64,000 bases of DNA from Bactericera cockerelli (GCA_024516035.1 CM044963.1:24302935-24366934), one strand, 5' to 3'. Shown: positions 10,346 through 23,165, counted from the first letter of the stretch. The notes: generated by a model from the sequence alone, not told the origin. Made by a program: numbers and translations.

Positions 10346-11742
10346 GGAATACATCCATTGTTTGTTCGTGATATTGAATTCATTTCTACATTTTATTTAC
10401 AACATTAATTCCATAGTCAGCGACAAAAAAAATGAGAGGTGCAAAAAATGTTTCAGGTGCGAGAAAAGGGAGAAAAAATGAGAGGAAGAAAAAATAGAAT
10501 TAAAAAATAAGGAAGAGTGTCAAATGAAAAGTAGAAAGAGAGAGAGAGAGAGAAAGAAAGAGAGAAGAAAATAAAAAGGGCAATAAAGGGAGCACCAGAT
10601 ACTACTCGTGAAAGAAAATCAGAGACAAAAAAGAGGTAAATCGTGAGCTTTGAACCATTTAACAGGAACCACAACAGCTGGATGGTGTCTCTGCCGAAGA
10701 TTATCCCTCGCAATCCAGAGGGGCAATGCAACCTCAATGTTAGGAACCCTCCAAGTCATGAGGAATTGGAAGAAGTTTTTTATCTAATAATTATTATTTT
10801 AAAACCTGTTAGAATAATAAATAAAATAGAAGTTGCAGCATTAAAAATTGTATGCGCGCCGTGTAATTCTGTAGTTATGCAATGTACAATACACTAGTTT
10901 GTATAAAGCAGAAGAAATAAAAATAAATGAAGAGGATTTAAATTTATCATACAAGAATTTTCAGTATGAGTAAATATGTCAAAATAAACAAAGAAGAATT
11001 CAAGCTATGAAATATGTGGATATTGTGGTGGGGAGAGAGAGAAAATCAAAGCCAGGAGACATGGGTAATTTTTCGAAAAATTAAAATAAAAAATCATTAG
11101 AAAAAAAATGTTTTTACCTGAAATACCTAATAATTTTGAACTTGTTGAAAAGAAATGAAAATCGTTCTTCTCATGTCTCTATGTATTATGTTAATTGAGC
11201 ACATTTTACCTAATAGGTACCGAACATTTTGTACTTATTTGCAATCAAAACTGATTTCTTATTCTGTTCTCAATTTTTCGTAAAATGGTCGGAGATTATT
11301 TTAAACTTAAAGTGTCCCATAAAATTAATTTTGATATTTTCTATTAAAAAAAAGCTTGGACATCTCCTATGTATATTGTAATTCTATACATACAAGGTAC
11401 TACCCCACAGTATATCTCTTGCCATTCAACGGTACTACCCCGTCGATTGCGAGTGTGATGGGAACCCTCCCATCTTCCATTGTTTAAGAAGAAATGTTCT
11501 ATCTTTAGGCAAGTTGGAAAAATAAAAGTTAGGTATTTTATTATTATATGTGTTAATCACGAAGGTAGGTGTATGACAAATTACTAAAGCTTCCTTTACT
11601 AAATCTTTGCTGAACCAACGATCGATCATGTAACCGAGCGAGGTTGGTTGTAAAAATAAATAAAACCTACTTTAAAAAGTACCTAAATTATATAGCATAA
11701 TTATTTATATCAATGATGTTCTATCGTTGATCTCCCCCACAG
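10346..11742. other. Intron sequence, nothing recognised
   Basis: A/T-rich, with a purine-rich patch at 10430-10630. The stretch at 10630-10760 is less AT-biased and open on both strands, but shows no known motif. The region ends at the polypyrimidine acceptor TCTCCCCCACAG of the next RASD-like exon. Confidence 0.45.
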
Positions 11743-11885
11743 AACCAAACTCCTGGAGTGCTCTGCCAAGGATAACTACAATATTAAGGAGGTGTTCCGC
11801 ACATTCCTCACTCTCTCCCAGATCCTGACCACTAATGGGGATGAGAACTCGCTCAAACGAAGATCCAGTGCTTATGTGAATAAAG
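11743..11885 (+). CDS. RASD-like small GTPase, exon with G5 motif
   Basis: Begins after TCCCCCACAG, completes the split Arg codon (AG|A), and reads TKLLECSAKDNYNIKEVFRTF.. then LTLSQILTTNGDENSLKRRS.. CSAK is the G5 motif that contacts the guanine base. The following helix matches the end of the Ras G domain, after which the basic C-terminal extension begins. The donor is AAAG|GTGAGT, leaving one base of the next Gly codon. Joining it to its neighbours keeps the frame, which supports the exon model. Confidence 0.88.
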
Positions 11886-11892
11886 GTGAGTA

Positions 11893-12135
11893 ATAATAAC
11901 TTCATATAATGGGACTTATCAGTCTTAGTCGGGTAGTATAAATAAGGGATACCTTCCGGTGCGCTCGTGTTGACCCAGCACCTAAATGGGAAGTATTGTG
12001 TCACTTCTCGCCCATCAGAGGGGAGGCATACTACGGGATGGGCAGGCTACAACACAGACCACAAGCGTCTACAGTAGCTCCTGTTTCATGGCTACGAAAC
12101 AAAAAAGGCTGTGAAACACTCATCCTTAAAAAAAA
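11893..12135 (+). repeat. SINE-like element with A-rich end
   Basis: Starts just inside the intron with AATAATAACTTCATATAATGGG and contains GTCGGGTAGTATAAATAAGG, closely matching the body after the tRNA-like head at 21670-21720. It ends in A15. Probably a SINE lacking its head. Confidence 0.5.
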
Positions 12136-12136
12136 A

Positions 12137-12505
12137 AAAAAATATGGAAGAGAGGAAGAATAGAGAGAGAATGAGAATATATGGAAGAGAGGAAGAATAG
12201 AGAGAGAATGAGAAGATATAGAAGAGAGGAAGAAGAGAGAGAGAGAACGAGAATATATAGAAGAGAGGAAGAATAGAGAGAGAATGAGAAGATATGGAAG
12301 AGAGGAAGAATAGAGAGAGAATAAGAAGATATGGAAGAGAGGAAGAATAGAGAGAGAATGAGAAGATATGGAAGAGAGGAAGAAGAGAGAGAGAGAACGA
12401 GAATATATAGAAGAGAGGAAGAATAGAGAGAGAATGAGAAGATATAGAAGAGATGAAGAACAGGGAGAGAATAAGAAGACATGGAAGAGAGTAAAAAGAG
12501 AGAGA
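12137..12505 (-). repeat. GA minisatellite (inverted partner of 14775-15330)
   Basis: About ten units of 36-37 bp built on GAAGATATGGAAGAGAGGAAG. This is the reverse complement of the CT-rich minisatellite 2.3 kb downstream in the same intron. Confidence 0.9.
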
Positions 12506-12575
12506 GAGAGAGGATCAAGAGAGATCGAATGAGGCCATCTTATCAATATTTTACAGATTTTGTATCATAATAAAT

Positions 12576-13665
12576 ATGACATTCAATTTATTGTCACCCT
12601 CTCCCCCTTCTCTCCCTCACACACGTCAGCATAGTTTTTCTTCTTTCCTCCTTCTTCTTCTTCTTATCAAATCCTCTTCACACTCTTTTAACTTTCTGAT
12701 TAACCCTTCTCATTGGTTTTCTCTCATTTCTCAAATCTGCGTCATTTGCTTCCAAAGTTGCCTCATCCTCTCTTCCTCATCCTCTCTTGTCTTATCTCCT
12801 GCTACCGTAGAGGGCTTTCTCTTTCTCTCTCATTTCATTCTATACCTCTTCTTTATCATTTTCCTAAATTTTTCAATTCGCTCTCACTCTATTGAATATC
12901 TTGTTTGCAGTCACCGTGGCTGAGGCTGAGTGCTTCTTAATTTACATTTTATATATTCTTAGCAAATCCATGCGTCGCGTCGGTTGCGTGTCATCCTGTA
13001 TAAAAAGCGGTGGACATTTATAATTCTTACTGGCAAGTTTTCTTCTGCTGTTGAGGTACCTCACTTAACCTTCTAGGTTTATTTATCATGTCCATACGAT
13101 AAATAAAACCTTCTAGGCCAAATTTAAAGTATGAAGTCGAAGCTCATAGAAATCCAGAACTATAAGAACTTTTCCCATTTCCGTGAATATTCTAATATCT
13201 TATTTTTGTGCATACTTTTGCCACTGTTCACATGAAAGCAGCAACTCGTTTTTTCTCCCCGTAACATCCAAGAAAAGAACCGAAAAATTCAGGCTCCGTA
13301 ACTAAATAAAGGCATGTGCTTTTCAAAATTGGCAGCTTTTTTCGATATATTTTTCTGACTCTTCGCAACCTATTTATTCACTCTCCTCTTCCAATTTTCT
13401 ACATCACCTAGCTTCAATGCCTCCTTTCTTGTGTCAGCTATTTCTTATTTTCCATGTTGTCAGGATTAGGATTTGCGTTCAATCTTGGAGATTTAACAAA
13501 TTTAAAATGTCGTAGGAGGAAAATTAAATGTTGGTACCTACTCGTAAATAAGATTTTTTTGTAAAATATGATTTTTTCTTAGAAACAACTTTCAGTTTTT
13601 CTAAATAATTATTAATACTTACTGGTATAATAGATGAAAAAATCAGAAATCAGAATAACGATCTA
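12576..13665. other. Pyrimidine-rich then AT-rich intron sequence
   Basis: 12576-12900 is C/T-rich. The rest is ordinary AT-rich sequence with a TAAACCTTCTAGG inverted pair near 13060-13115. No gene is recognised. Confidence 0.45.
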
Positions 13666-13669
13666 CGGA

Positions 13670-14530
13670 TAAATTATCTGTGCTACCGAACACAGTGACG
13701 TTCTGTTTTAACTTGGTTATTGTACGATTTGGCTTTCGTTTGTCTATCTGTCTGTTTGTCTGTCTGTCTGTTCCCCGATAACTCCTGAACGGATTCTTCA
13801 AAAAAAATTAAAAAACAGTATACATCTTTATTGGGGTCCTTAAAATTTTACTTATTGTTTTTGGGCCGATTTGGGCCATTCGGAGCCACATGGGGGCCGT
13901 TTTGGTGAAAAAATAATAATTTTTCTACGTAATTTAATTTGACGAAGCAATGTTCTAGAAATTTTGTAGTCATTAAAAAATAACGTTTCGTTTAACACTT
14001 TCAGCGCCAGGTGATACATGGAAGTATCACCTGGCTCTGCGCTATTATGCGCTAGTATGAACATGGTGATACTCCAAAGTATCACCCACAGAGTCTTCTA
14101 TAAGACGCTGGTGATACTTGTGAGTAACACTTTCTATATGTTTAACATAAGGAATGTGTAGCTCTGGCCTAGCAGTATCCAAGAACATGTCAAATTTTTC
14201 GGTGAGATGAATATTGACGGTCAGGAATTGAAGGTGATACTTAAAAGTATCACTTGGCGTAGACAAATCTGTTCCCCAGGCCAGTGATACTTTGAAGTAT
14301 CACCACATCAAAATCACGCCTGGCCTATGAATGAAAATAGTCGAAAATACAGTTGGCGGTGAAAGTGTTAAATTTAATAACGAAATTTTGTTATCGTGAA
14401 AGTTAAGGAGGCCGAACTGTGTTAAAAAATCGAAAAAGGGTTGGGTGATATTTTGAATTGAAACACATCGAGTTGAATAAAAGGTCTCGATGACCTCATG
14501 ATTGATATGATATTTTCATAATTCGATAAT
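13670..14530 (+). repeat. Dispersed repeat interrupted by a TTAA MITE
   Basis: Shares ordered segments with the minus strand of 49500-50010. These include CGAACACAGTGA, TTTCGTTTGTC with CTGTCTGT runs, ACTCCTGAACGGATTCTTC, GGGCCATT..GGGGGCCGT, and GGTCTCGATG. The MITE at 13996-14367 is inserted inside. It resembles non-coding ends of an interspersed element; no protein is seen. Confidence 0.6.
13996..14367. mobile_element. 372-bp TTAA-flanked MITE (piggyBac-type) A
   Basis: TTAA stands at both ends (13992-13995, 14368-14371). The terminal inverted repeats are CACTTTCAGCGCCA and GGCGGTGAAAGTG. The interior carries four short palindromes of the form GTGATAC-6 nt-GTATCAC at about 14012, 14066, 14232 and 14283, plus a degenerate fifth. 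TTAA duplication is characteristic of piggyBac transposition. Confidence 0.8.
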
Positions 14531-14774
14531 AGAATCTGTGTGAGGTTTACAGTTCGCAGAACCACTAGTTTATTTTTTTTCAAAGATCTTTCTGTATATC
14601 TGGAAGGAATAGTTCTGGTTTTGCTATCGCACATTCTCAACCAACCACACTTCCCAATTCCCTTACTATTGTGATTCTCCAACGACAAAACCACCTCCTT
14701 CCCTCAACAATGTCCATATCCCTCATGATAAAAGAGCACTGAAAAAATCTTTTGGAAGCAGCTGAGTCTCTTTA

Positions 14775-15330
14775 TTCTCTCTCTTTTCTTTCTCTCTTCC
14801 ATATCTTCTCATTCTCTCTCTTTTCTTTCTCTCTTCCATATCTTCTCATTCTCTCTCTTTTCTTTCTCTCTTCCATATCTACTCATTCTCTCTCTTTTCT
14901 TTCTCTCTTCCATATCTTCTCATTCTCTCTCTATTCTTCTTCTCTTCCATATCTTCTCATTCTCTCTCTTTTCTTTCTCTCTTCCATATCTTCTCATTCT
15001 CTCTCTTTTCTTTCTCTCTTCCATATCTTCTCATTCTCTCTCTATTCTTCCTCTCTTCCATATCTTCTCATTCTCCTCTCTATTCTTCCTCTTTTCCATA
15101 TCTTCTCATTCTCTCTCTCTTTTTCCTCTCTTCCATATCTTCTCATTTTCTCTCTCTCTCTCTCTTCTTCCTCTCTTCCATATTTTCTTATTCTCTCTCT
15201 ATTCTTCCATATCTTCTTATTCTCTCCCTATTCTTCCTTTCTTCCATATCTCTTTATTCTCTCCCTATTTTTCCTCTCTTCCAAATCTTCTCATTCTCTC
15301 TCACTTCTTCCTTTTTCCCATATCTTCTGT
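14775..15330 (+). repeat. CT minisatellite, about 15 units of 37 bp
   Basis: Units contain CCATATCTTCTCATTCTCTC followed by a variable T/C tail. The frame over it (a Ser/Leu/Phe repeat) is compositional. It can pair with the inverted array at 12137-12505. Confidence 0.92.
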
Positions 15331-15355
15331 ACTTTATCCTCTCTCTTTTTTCTAC

Positions 15356-16180
15356 ACTAAACTTCCTGTGGTCTACGTGTACAACTCTCAAACATAGATT
15401 TCTATGTCGAACTCTCTTTTTCCTCTACATATATCCTGTTTCTTCTTCATATGTATCTTTCACCCTTTCTATTACTTCCGAGAAATTTCTAATATTAGAA
15501 ATCGGAAGTCTTTTTCTCTATAATTACCAGGCATACATTTGATAAAATACTGTGGGTAGATAAGTGAGTAGAAGACGATAATGCGTCATAATCGCTGACA
15601 TAAAATACCCAGATGTCACAGATGTTAATTTAGTCCGACTAGAGGGACAGTCTGGCATATTTTAACTTGAATCCTGTTTTATGATTGAGGCCTCAGTATA
15701 AGTATAACTAGTGCTTTATTTAGACTGTCAGCGCAAGGCAGGTAGTCCCATTATGCCAACAGTTTAACAAAGCACCTCTTTATTTATTTGAGTATTGTAA
15801 TTCTACAAATAAATCGAACATTCATCTTATATTATGAAATGAGTCGTTTGTGTGTGTGTACTGTGTATGTTTAAAACGCTAGAACTCAAAAACCAATGAC
15901 TGGATCAGAACGGTCATTCTCCCAAAGTTGAGCTTTTAAATGAGCTTTTTCAAATACTAGTCATTTTTATAATTTGGTACTATAACTTTGATACGATATA
16001 ATATAATATGTAAATTTATTCATGTTATTTCGGGAACCAAACTCAAAATGGACAGGCCAGGAAATGTTTGCAAAATACTTTTCAAATTCAAGGGAGATAA
16101 AAGCAACGCTTTCTCTCCCCTTTCCTAAAAGTTCCAGTGAATATAATGTCATGTTGTTATCCTGCTTCCTCCCTTCTCAT
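15356..16180. other. Intron sequence with a small palindrome
   Basis: At 15474-15512 is a palindrome ACTTCCGAGAAATTTCTAAT...GAAATCGGAAG that recurs near 30318, 53180, 55207 and (degenerate) 57065. The rest is AT-rich and unassigned. Confidence 0.5.
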
Positions 16181-16560
16181 TTCCACATCACCTCCCAATC
16201 CATTCTCACTTTTTCTTCACAATTGTTTGGTAGTTTTCCTTCTGTATTTTTTTTTTTTCAATTCCTTTTCCTGCTCTTTCATCATATCTTCTTTTTGTTT
16301 TTCCTCTTAATTTTATCTTCTTTCTTTTTTATGTTTCATATCATTCTCACCAAGTTCTTTTCCTCTCCTTTTTCTTAATTTTTTTTTTTTAAACTTTATC
16401 TTTTATACCTATTAGGTTTTACAACTTTCTTGAGATTTTTAATTTTCCATTGCATAACCCTCTTTTTCCCCTCTTATTTACGCTTCTTCTTTTTCCATCT
16501 TCTTTTTAGACCTTTATACGTCATGTCACTTTCAGTATTTTTTTTTTTTTTTTTTTCATC
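16180..16560. repeat. T/C-rich tract
   Basis: Irregular pyrimidine-rich DNA with T12-T18 runs (for example 16246 and 16537). No regular unit and no coding is seen. Confidence 0.7.
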
Positions 16561-18405
16561 CTTTCACCTAATATATTTTTTTAATTAATATTTATTTAAA
16601 GAGAGAGTTTATTTATTCTGCTTTACTCGCGAATATAATAACCTTCATTTTCTATTTTCCATAACTCGTCCAATTGTCTTCTTTTTTACATTTTCCTAAT
16701 TCCTCTTCTTCTTCTCCATTTCGTGTTAGCCCTATCTTCTTTTATTCAATATTGTTTTGGTCTTAGGCGTACCGCATGACGTCTTCCATTCATTATTGCT
16801 TCTCTTCTCTTCCCACTCCATATCGCAATTCCTTTTCTTATTCTTCTTGTTTTCATCCTTCTTGCTTTTTATCTCCCTGCGTAATATCACCGCTGGGATT
16901 AATGTTGTCTCCTAATGACCTTTCCGCCTAAATGGACTCTGGCCACGGGCCTGGGTCGTGTACTTCTGTTTATTGGATACGGTTGGGTGGATGAGCTCAC
17001 AGAGCGAGAATCCTGCCATTAAAGCTTTTAAAAATTATTAGGAGTGGTTCTGTAACTGCGTGGGCCAGTGTCCGGCCCCTGGGTAGCACAAAGGGCGTCC
17101 ATTTGCGGTTTTGTCTGAGAGACAATATAGTGTCCGATGGGATTCATTCTGCTGGCACGGATGAGGGATTTCTTATTATTATTATTATTATTATTATAGT
17201 ATGCTTTATTAGGAGGACAGAGTACAATGGTAACAGTATAAAATTAAGAAAAAACAAACAAAAAAGTAAAAAGAAAATAACAATAATGTACTACCTAAAG
17301 GGCGGGGTTATTGCCTGTGGAAATCTCTTCCACCCAACCCTTTGAATAACAATTTTTTAAGGGCCGAATTTTAAAACAGGATTAAAGTTAAGATAAGCCA
17401 GACTGTCCCTCAAGTCGGGCCACACTGCGCTGTGAGTGTTTGAAACTGCGACTTGAAGGAGTGTTTGGCTTTCAATTTAAACCTGTACCCTAAATTTATG
17501 AATTTACGAAATCGATTAGTGATTTTTTTAGCTACAAAAAAAATGTGTACATAAGTTGCGTAAAAGACGTGTAAAAAATCTGGTGCGATACCGCACGACT
17601 TTCCTTATCGCCCGAAAATAAGTCAAATTCCGCCACTGGTGACTCAACGGTAACAGATAGCAAAAAAGTAATGACAAATTCGTAAAAGAATTTGTAAAAT
17701 CAGCACCTCAAAATCATTGGATTTGATCCGTCACAACCCTCATTTCGTATGAACAATAAAAAAGTAAGGTTTGGGGACTCTAAAACGTGTTTTGGCACTG
17801 AAAACTGACTACCGAAAATTTTGGGTGATTCCATTACTTTCCTTTAGGAAAGTAAAAAAAATAAGGAAAGTAAAAAAAAAAAAACAAGCATACACAATCC
17901 AACAGTAGAACAATCCAACAGTAGTGTTATTTGAGGAGTCAAGAGAAAAAAAGTCATGTCAAAATATAGAACGCTTCAATTTATCATGGCCCATTTATTG
18001 ACTATCTGGTTCAACTTCCACATCAAAGGCTCATTTCAGCTACGACCACTTTCCAAGAAATAATTTTCAAATGCTGTCAAGCCCTCTCGTCAAATCGCTT
18101 CCTTGTGTTTATAATAGGATCCTTCTTTATTCTGAGTTCAAAAGCCAGCTAAAGGCTTTATTTCAACATAGGAAATGACCATTATACCCGAGAACCTCTC
18201 AAAGAACTTTGCAAGAGCGTTGATGCCCTCAATTTGAGTTTTGACAGGAAATGAAATATCCTCTGTCGTGTTTAAGAAAATTCGACCATTTTCTATTTAA
18301 TTCTACTTTTTCCTGTTTTTACTTTACTTATCTGTGTCTTCGTCATTTATTTCTTTATATTCTTAGCTCTCTTAAAAATAAATAAAAAGAGAACATGTGA
18401 AAGTC
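16561..18405. other. Intron sequence with repeat remnants
   Basis: Contains an (ATT)n microsatellite at 17173-17198. A GC-richer patch at 16915-17165 may be the end of a retroelement, since GAGAATCCTGCCAT also occurs at 37068. The part at 17580-17880 ends in the GGAAAGTAAAA palindrome also seen at 260. No gene is recognised. Confidence 0.4.
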
Positions 18406-18407
18406 CT

Positions 18408-20222
18408 GCATTATGAAACAGGATTAGATTAAATAATCCTACAATATCCCTACCCCTTAAAACACACTCTGGTGTGAATTTCAATCAATTACGCGCATTA
18501 TGTATATCAGCTGTTAGTTGGATTAACAAATCCTGGATATACAGGGTGTCCCACCAAACTTGGACACCTCAAATAACTCGGCCCCTGAAAGAGTTTTTGA
18601 AAAATAAAAAAATCTAGGGTACATGTGCTAATTATGCGGTTTTAGTTATGAATTTTTTTTTATACAGGGTGGTTCAAAAGTCAGAAATTGAGGTGTCAAC
18701 TTTCGATTTTTAAATGGATCGACCTGAATTTTATTTGATAATTTTACTTCTAAATGATTCCTAAGTACTTTTTTAAACAAAAATATTACATACAGGGTGG
18801 TTTTTTTTCGACCAATTTTTTTTCTAAATCTTGAATAACTCAAGTTCGGTTAATTTTTTCGATAACAAGAAGAGAATGTGTTTGTGTAATGAATACACGC
18901 ACTTTCAATTGGCATCAAAAAATTTTATACAGGGTGGTTCACAAGTGAAATAATAACTTGATATTTTTTAAAACCGAGTTTTTTTAATTTTTTATTTAGG
19001 ATTCATAATTCTCGTCTAATTTTACACATTTTTCGTTAGTCATATAGAAAAACAAAACTAAAGTGTTGTATAGGGTGAGACATAATTTTTTTGTAACACC
19101 CTGTATATGGGCAGTCAAAGAGACGCAAAATTAAATATAAAGACTAAATATGCAAGAAAAACTTTGATTTTTAATTAAACTAAAAAGTTATGGTGTTTTA
19201 ACTAATATTGTCACATGGACCACCCTGTAGATATTTTCTTAAACCATCATATGGGTAGTCGAAACTGTCTAAAATTCAACGAGGAGTCCAAATCTGAAAG
19301 AAGAAAAATGAATTCAAAAAGCCATGCTCAATTTTGTGTCTACACCTACCTACTTTTTATTTCAAGTTTTAAAATCATTCAGTGTGGACACCAAATTGAA
19401 AAGGGCTTCAAATTCGTGTTTTTTACTTGTTTTTCCCACATGATTTGAAGTGTTCGTTGAATTTTATACAACTTAGAGTACCTACATGATAGTTTAAGAG
19501 AATATCTACAGGGTGGTCCATGCGACCATATTAGTTAAAAAACCATAACTTTTTAGTTTAATTAAAAATCAAAGTTTTTCTTGCATATTTAGTCTTTATA
19601 TTTAATTTTGCGTCTCTTTGACTGCCCATATACAGGGTGTTACAAAAAAATAATGTCTCACCCTGTACAACACTTTAGTTTTGTTTTTCGATATGACTAA
19701 CGAAAAATGTGTAAAATTAGACGAGAATTATTAATCCTAAATAAAAAATTAAAAAAACTCGGGTTTAAAAAAAATCAAGTCATTATTTCACTTGTGAACC
19801 ACCCTGTATAAAAATCTTTGATGTCAATTGAAAGTGCGTGAATTCATTACACAAGCACATTCTCTTCTTGTTATCGAAAAAATTAACCGAACTTAAGTTA
19901 TTCAAGATTTAGAAAAAAAATTGGTCGAAAAAAAACCACCCTGTATGTAATATTTTTGTTTAAAAAAGTACTCAGGAATCATTTAGAAGTAAAATTATCA
20001 AATAAAATTCAGGTCGATCCATTTAAAAATCGAAAGTTGACACCTCAATTTCTGACTTTTGAACCACCCTGTATAAAAAAAAATTCATAACTAAAACCGC
20101 ATAATTAGCACATGTACCCTTGATTTTTTTATTTTTCAAAAACTCTTTCAGGGGCCGAGTAATTTGAGGTGTCCAAGTTTGGTGGGACACCCTGTATAAT
20201 CCTGTTTCATAATTCGGTCTTA
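18408..20222. mobile_element. Short MITE split by a foldback element
   Basis: The outer segments 18408-18541 and 20195-20222 together match the uninterrupted MITE at 9176-9338 (ATTATGAAACAGGATTA at one end, AATCCTGTTTCATAATTC at the other). The foldback sits in its TA, near the right end. Confidence 0.7.
18542..20194. mobile_element. 1.66-kb foldback element, copy 2
   Basis: Same structure and internal CAGGGTG series as copy 1, 1653 bp, with only scattered differences. TA flanks both ends (18540-18541, 20195-20196). It lies in the last RASD-like intron, so its two arms of about 690 bp would be transcribed together. Confidence 0.92.
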
Positions 20223-20255
20223 AGAATATTTATGTGGTTTTTTGCTTTCTTTAAC

Positions 20256-20405
20256 ACTTAGACGACCGGCATGGTTTTTCGTGAATTCTCTTGTGGGACC
20301 GGCGATAATGCGGCTATACCGACCCCGTGTACCACCGGTGGTACACGGGGTCCATTCCGTACGAACGTGTGTGTATCACCGGTGGTACACCCGGTCGTCT
20401 AAGTG
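20256..20405. mobile_element. 150-bp TTAA-flanked MITE B
   Basis: TTAA at 20252-20255 and 20406-20409. The terminal repeats are CACTTAGACGACCGG and its mirror. It contains a perfect 28-bp palindrome (20323-20350) centred on CACCGGTG and a second CACCGGTG palindrome at 20371-20390. Confidence 0.85.
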
Positions 20406-20409
20406 TTAA

Positions 20410-21537
20410 GGTGGCAGAATGCTCACTGGTGAGCTTTTCCACTCAACCGTTCTTGTTTTGAATGTACGTAGGTATATAATTTCCATCAAGCGAAACGGTC
20501 GTTTCTCGGAGAACGCCTCCCAGAAACTACAGTGCTTATCTATTAGACAAGTATCATTATTGGAAATATGTTTGTTTCCTGTGGAATGTATCATTCCTGC
20601 AACTTCCCGGAGCTTCTGTATTGCACGAAGTGGCAGTGTGAATTGAATTATCCATTGGAAACATGTAGAGAGGCAGAGTGCCTTGTATTCCCTTCCATAA
20701 AACAACATGAAGTGTATACAGAACACATACTGAGAAGTTTTCGCATAGAAACGAATTGACAACAACATTGAAAACATTGTAAACTTTTCGAGGTTTCTTT
20801 TTATTAGGAATGAGTGCTTGGAATTTGTAAATTATTTACATGGAGACATGATTCTACTGTTTTAGTAGATAGCATTCTTTCTGACATACATTACTATGTT
20901 AGGAGGTATTGCTAGTAATTTTTGAATTAAGGAGAACATCATAATGTTTTAAATAGTGTTTGATATGAATTCTCGAGACTAAGGATCTAAATCATATTGG
21001 CAGAAGAGAGCAGATTATCTTGGACTGAAGTTATTTCTGCTTTACGTGTTAGGTAATTGAATTATAAGTTTAAGTTTAGAGAGAGGGAGAAAGAAAGTAA
21101 AATTTATTTACAAACAACTGACATCACTATCGATATTTGCAATAAGACACAGTAATCTTGTTACTTGTGTTTTCAAGTAGACAATGACGATGGTTATTTT
21201 CAGGTTGTAGTATGTAGTTATGGTTATAACTACTTCTTCCGGTTATATCTAATCTTGAATTTAAGTATTGTTTTCGTTTCGATGTTTGTCTGTTTGCTAT
21301 TTTCATTCCTTGAAGTAGATTATCAAATTTACATATCATTGCAGATGTTAATAAAGAGCAAGTATTGTGCTTTTCACGCCCATGTCGGATTGAGTAAGTG
21401 GTAAAGGTAGAATAAAATTGCGAATTTGAGGAAGCTTAGGCATCAGCCCTGGGCCTCTCATTCAATTTGAACAAAAAATTTGCATTTAGTTTATCATATT
21501 TTATGGAATTATAAATTTTATATTCCCGGTCTGTCCC
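20410..21537. other. Intron sequence, nothing recognised
   Basis: Both strands carry frames of 63-123 codons at 20406-20777, but no motif, signal peptide or homologue was recognised. The remainder is AT-rich. Confidence 0.4.
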
Positions 21538-21740
21538 GGTAGCTCAGTGGTAAAGGCGACACTCTGTGAATCCAGAGATTCCAGAGGTCGTCGAAACCCA
21601 GCCGGGACATGACAAGTTATCCTCCCATTTGAGATTTTTACCACTTAATAATATGTCTTAGGCTTACTGCTGGAATAATGAGACTTTAATAGTCCTCATC
21701 GGGCAGTATATATAAGGCGATATTATTATCTATTATTATT
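21538..21740 (+). repeat. tRNA-derived SINE (family A)
   Basis: A tRNA-like head of about 75 bp opens with GTCCCGGTAGCTCAGTGG (A box) and closes with CCGGGACA, which can pair with the start. The B box is degenerate (GTCGTCGAAACCC). The body has AGTTATCCTCCCATTTGAG and ends in an ATT-rich tail. Related heads are at 50583 and 60531. Confidence 0.7.
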
Positions 21741-21785
21741 ATTATATTCAACACCCCCTAAAATTCCTTCCACTGTTTTAAACAG

Positions 21786-22003
21786 GAATGCGGCGGTCTG
21801 CGAGCCCATGTCCGTCCTCCACTGATTCAGGCAGTAACATATCCACCAAGTCACTGTCAGATATGAACACCCCTGGTATAGCTTCGACCTCCGCCCCTGC
21901 TAAACCTCGTAGTAGATCACTCATTCGACGCTGCTCCCGCAAAACTAAACAACAGATCCGCGACTCAACGCAAGGAGGGGTAGACGAGTGCAACGTGTCG
22001 TAA
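21786..22003 (+). CDS. RASD-like small GTPase, last exon with CAAX box
   Basis: Follows the acceptor CTGTTTTAAACAG and completes Gly (G|GA), then reads MRRSASPCPSS... It continues with a Ser/Thr-rich linker, a polybasic stretch (KPRSRSLIRRCSRKTKQQ) and the terminus DECNVS-stop. CNVS fits a CAAX prenylation box; a final Ser favours farnesylation, and the basic stretch would add plasma-membrane binding. RASD proteins have the same layout of extended basic C-terminus plus CAAX. The preceding intron is 9.9 kb. Confidence 0.85.
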
Positions 22004-23165
22004 TCCGTTGTGACTTGGCGTGAACCTTTTCACGATCTGTATTTGGCAAGGGTATCACTGTTTTTTGTGTCAGCATATTCCAACTGTGAAAATTATGAAT
22101 TCACTGGCTGGTAAAATATTTTGGATATTTTTTTGGCATTATTATTACACATTATTGGATATTTATGATGTTCCCATAAATAATTTGCATTTTGGTTGTG
22201 AAAATGAACTTTCTCATATTTAAGGACTATTTTTTAAGTATTTAAGGGTTTGATTTTTTGGAAATAAAATGAAAAAATAAAATATTTTCCAATCAATCCA
22301 AATTCAAAATAGCAATTTGGTATGAATTTTGGCTTTTCGGCAAATGAGATTAACTAAATGTGCAAATGTGCTCCTAAATTTATTACATATTATAAAATAA
22401 AGTGGATTCTGTATCAGGAACAATCACAATAAACATTGATTGATTGCCATTTATCCGTTCTTACTCAAAAAATTTAAGACAACATTTCAGTTCCCTTTAC
22501 ATATTTAAAAATATAAATTTCGGAAGTACCATTTTTACAATATATTATCTATTTTTGACATTATCACGTATTTATTTAACTAATATCTGCAGTATTTATT
22601 TAGATAAATGTATTATTGTGATTTTTTCTCTTTGTTTCTAGACTATTTTTTATATAAAATAGGTTAAAATTAAACTAATTATATCCTATCAATGTCATAT
22701 TTAGATTTAACAATTTTCACTTACAGTATCAAGAAAAAATATATGTCCAATTTAATTTAAATAAGCTGTAAATGATTTTTTCTCTTTGAATATAAATGTT
22801 TTTAATTTTGTTGTATTTTTATCTTAGACCTGTCAACAGTTCCACTAAAAATATTTCTATAATATATGTAGGTATTATGACACATTTTTACAACAAAAAA
22901 AAATCAATAAATTGTTGATCTTTTTTTAAGAGAAAAAGATCAACCTCCTTTTTGAAGCAGAAAATTTCTCTGTGCATCCAGAGAAGAAATGCGGCAGCTG
23001 TGATGAGCTCAGTGCCTCATCCGTCAGATTTAGAAGGGATATTTTGTAAAAATGGTGTTATATTGTATAAAACAATAATACACATTTTACTAAAAATAAA
23101 TAATTAAATTAAATTAAATAAGGTCAAAAACAAAAAAAAATTATTGAATGAATCTAAAATTGGAG
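22004..23165. other. Probable RASD 3' UTR then intergenic DNA
   Basis: Very AT-rich. AATAAA-type signals occur at about 22263, 22277 and 22397 after the stop codon, so the mRNA could end near 22.3-22.4 kb. No further gene is seen. Confidence 0.4.

Noticed and set aside
20406..20777. 123-codon minus-strand frame and 75-codon plus-strand frame
   Set aside because: Overlapping open frames on both strands in an intron, without a domain, signal or repeat evidence.
21538..21612. A functional tRNA gene (also 50583-50680 and 60531-60600)
   Set aside because: A and B boxes are present, but stems are imperfect or B boxes degenerate, and the same non-tRNA body follows; better read as SINE heads.
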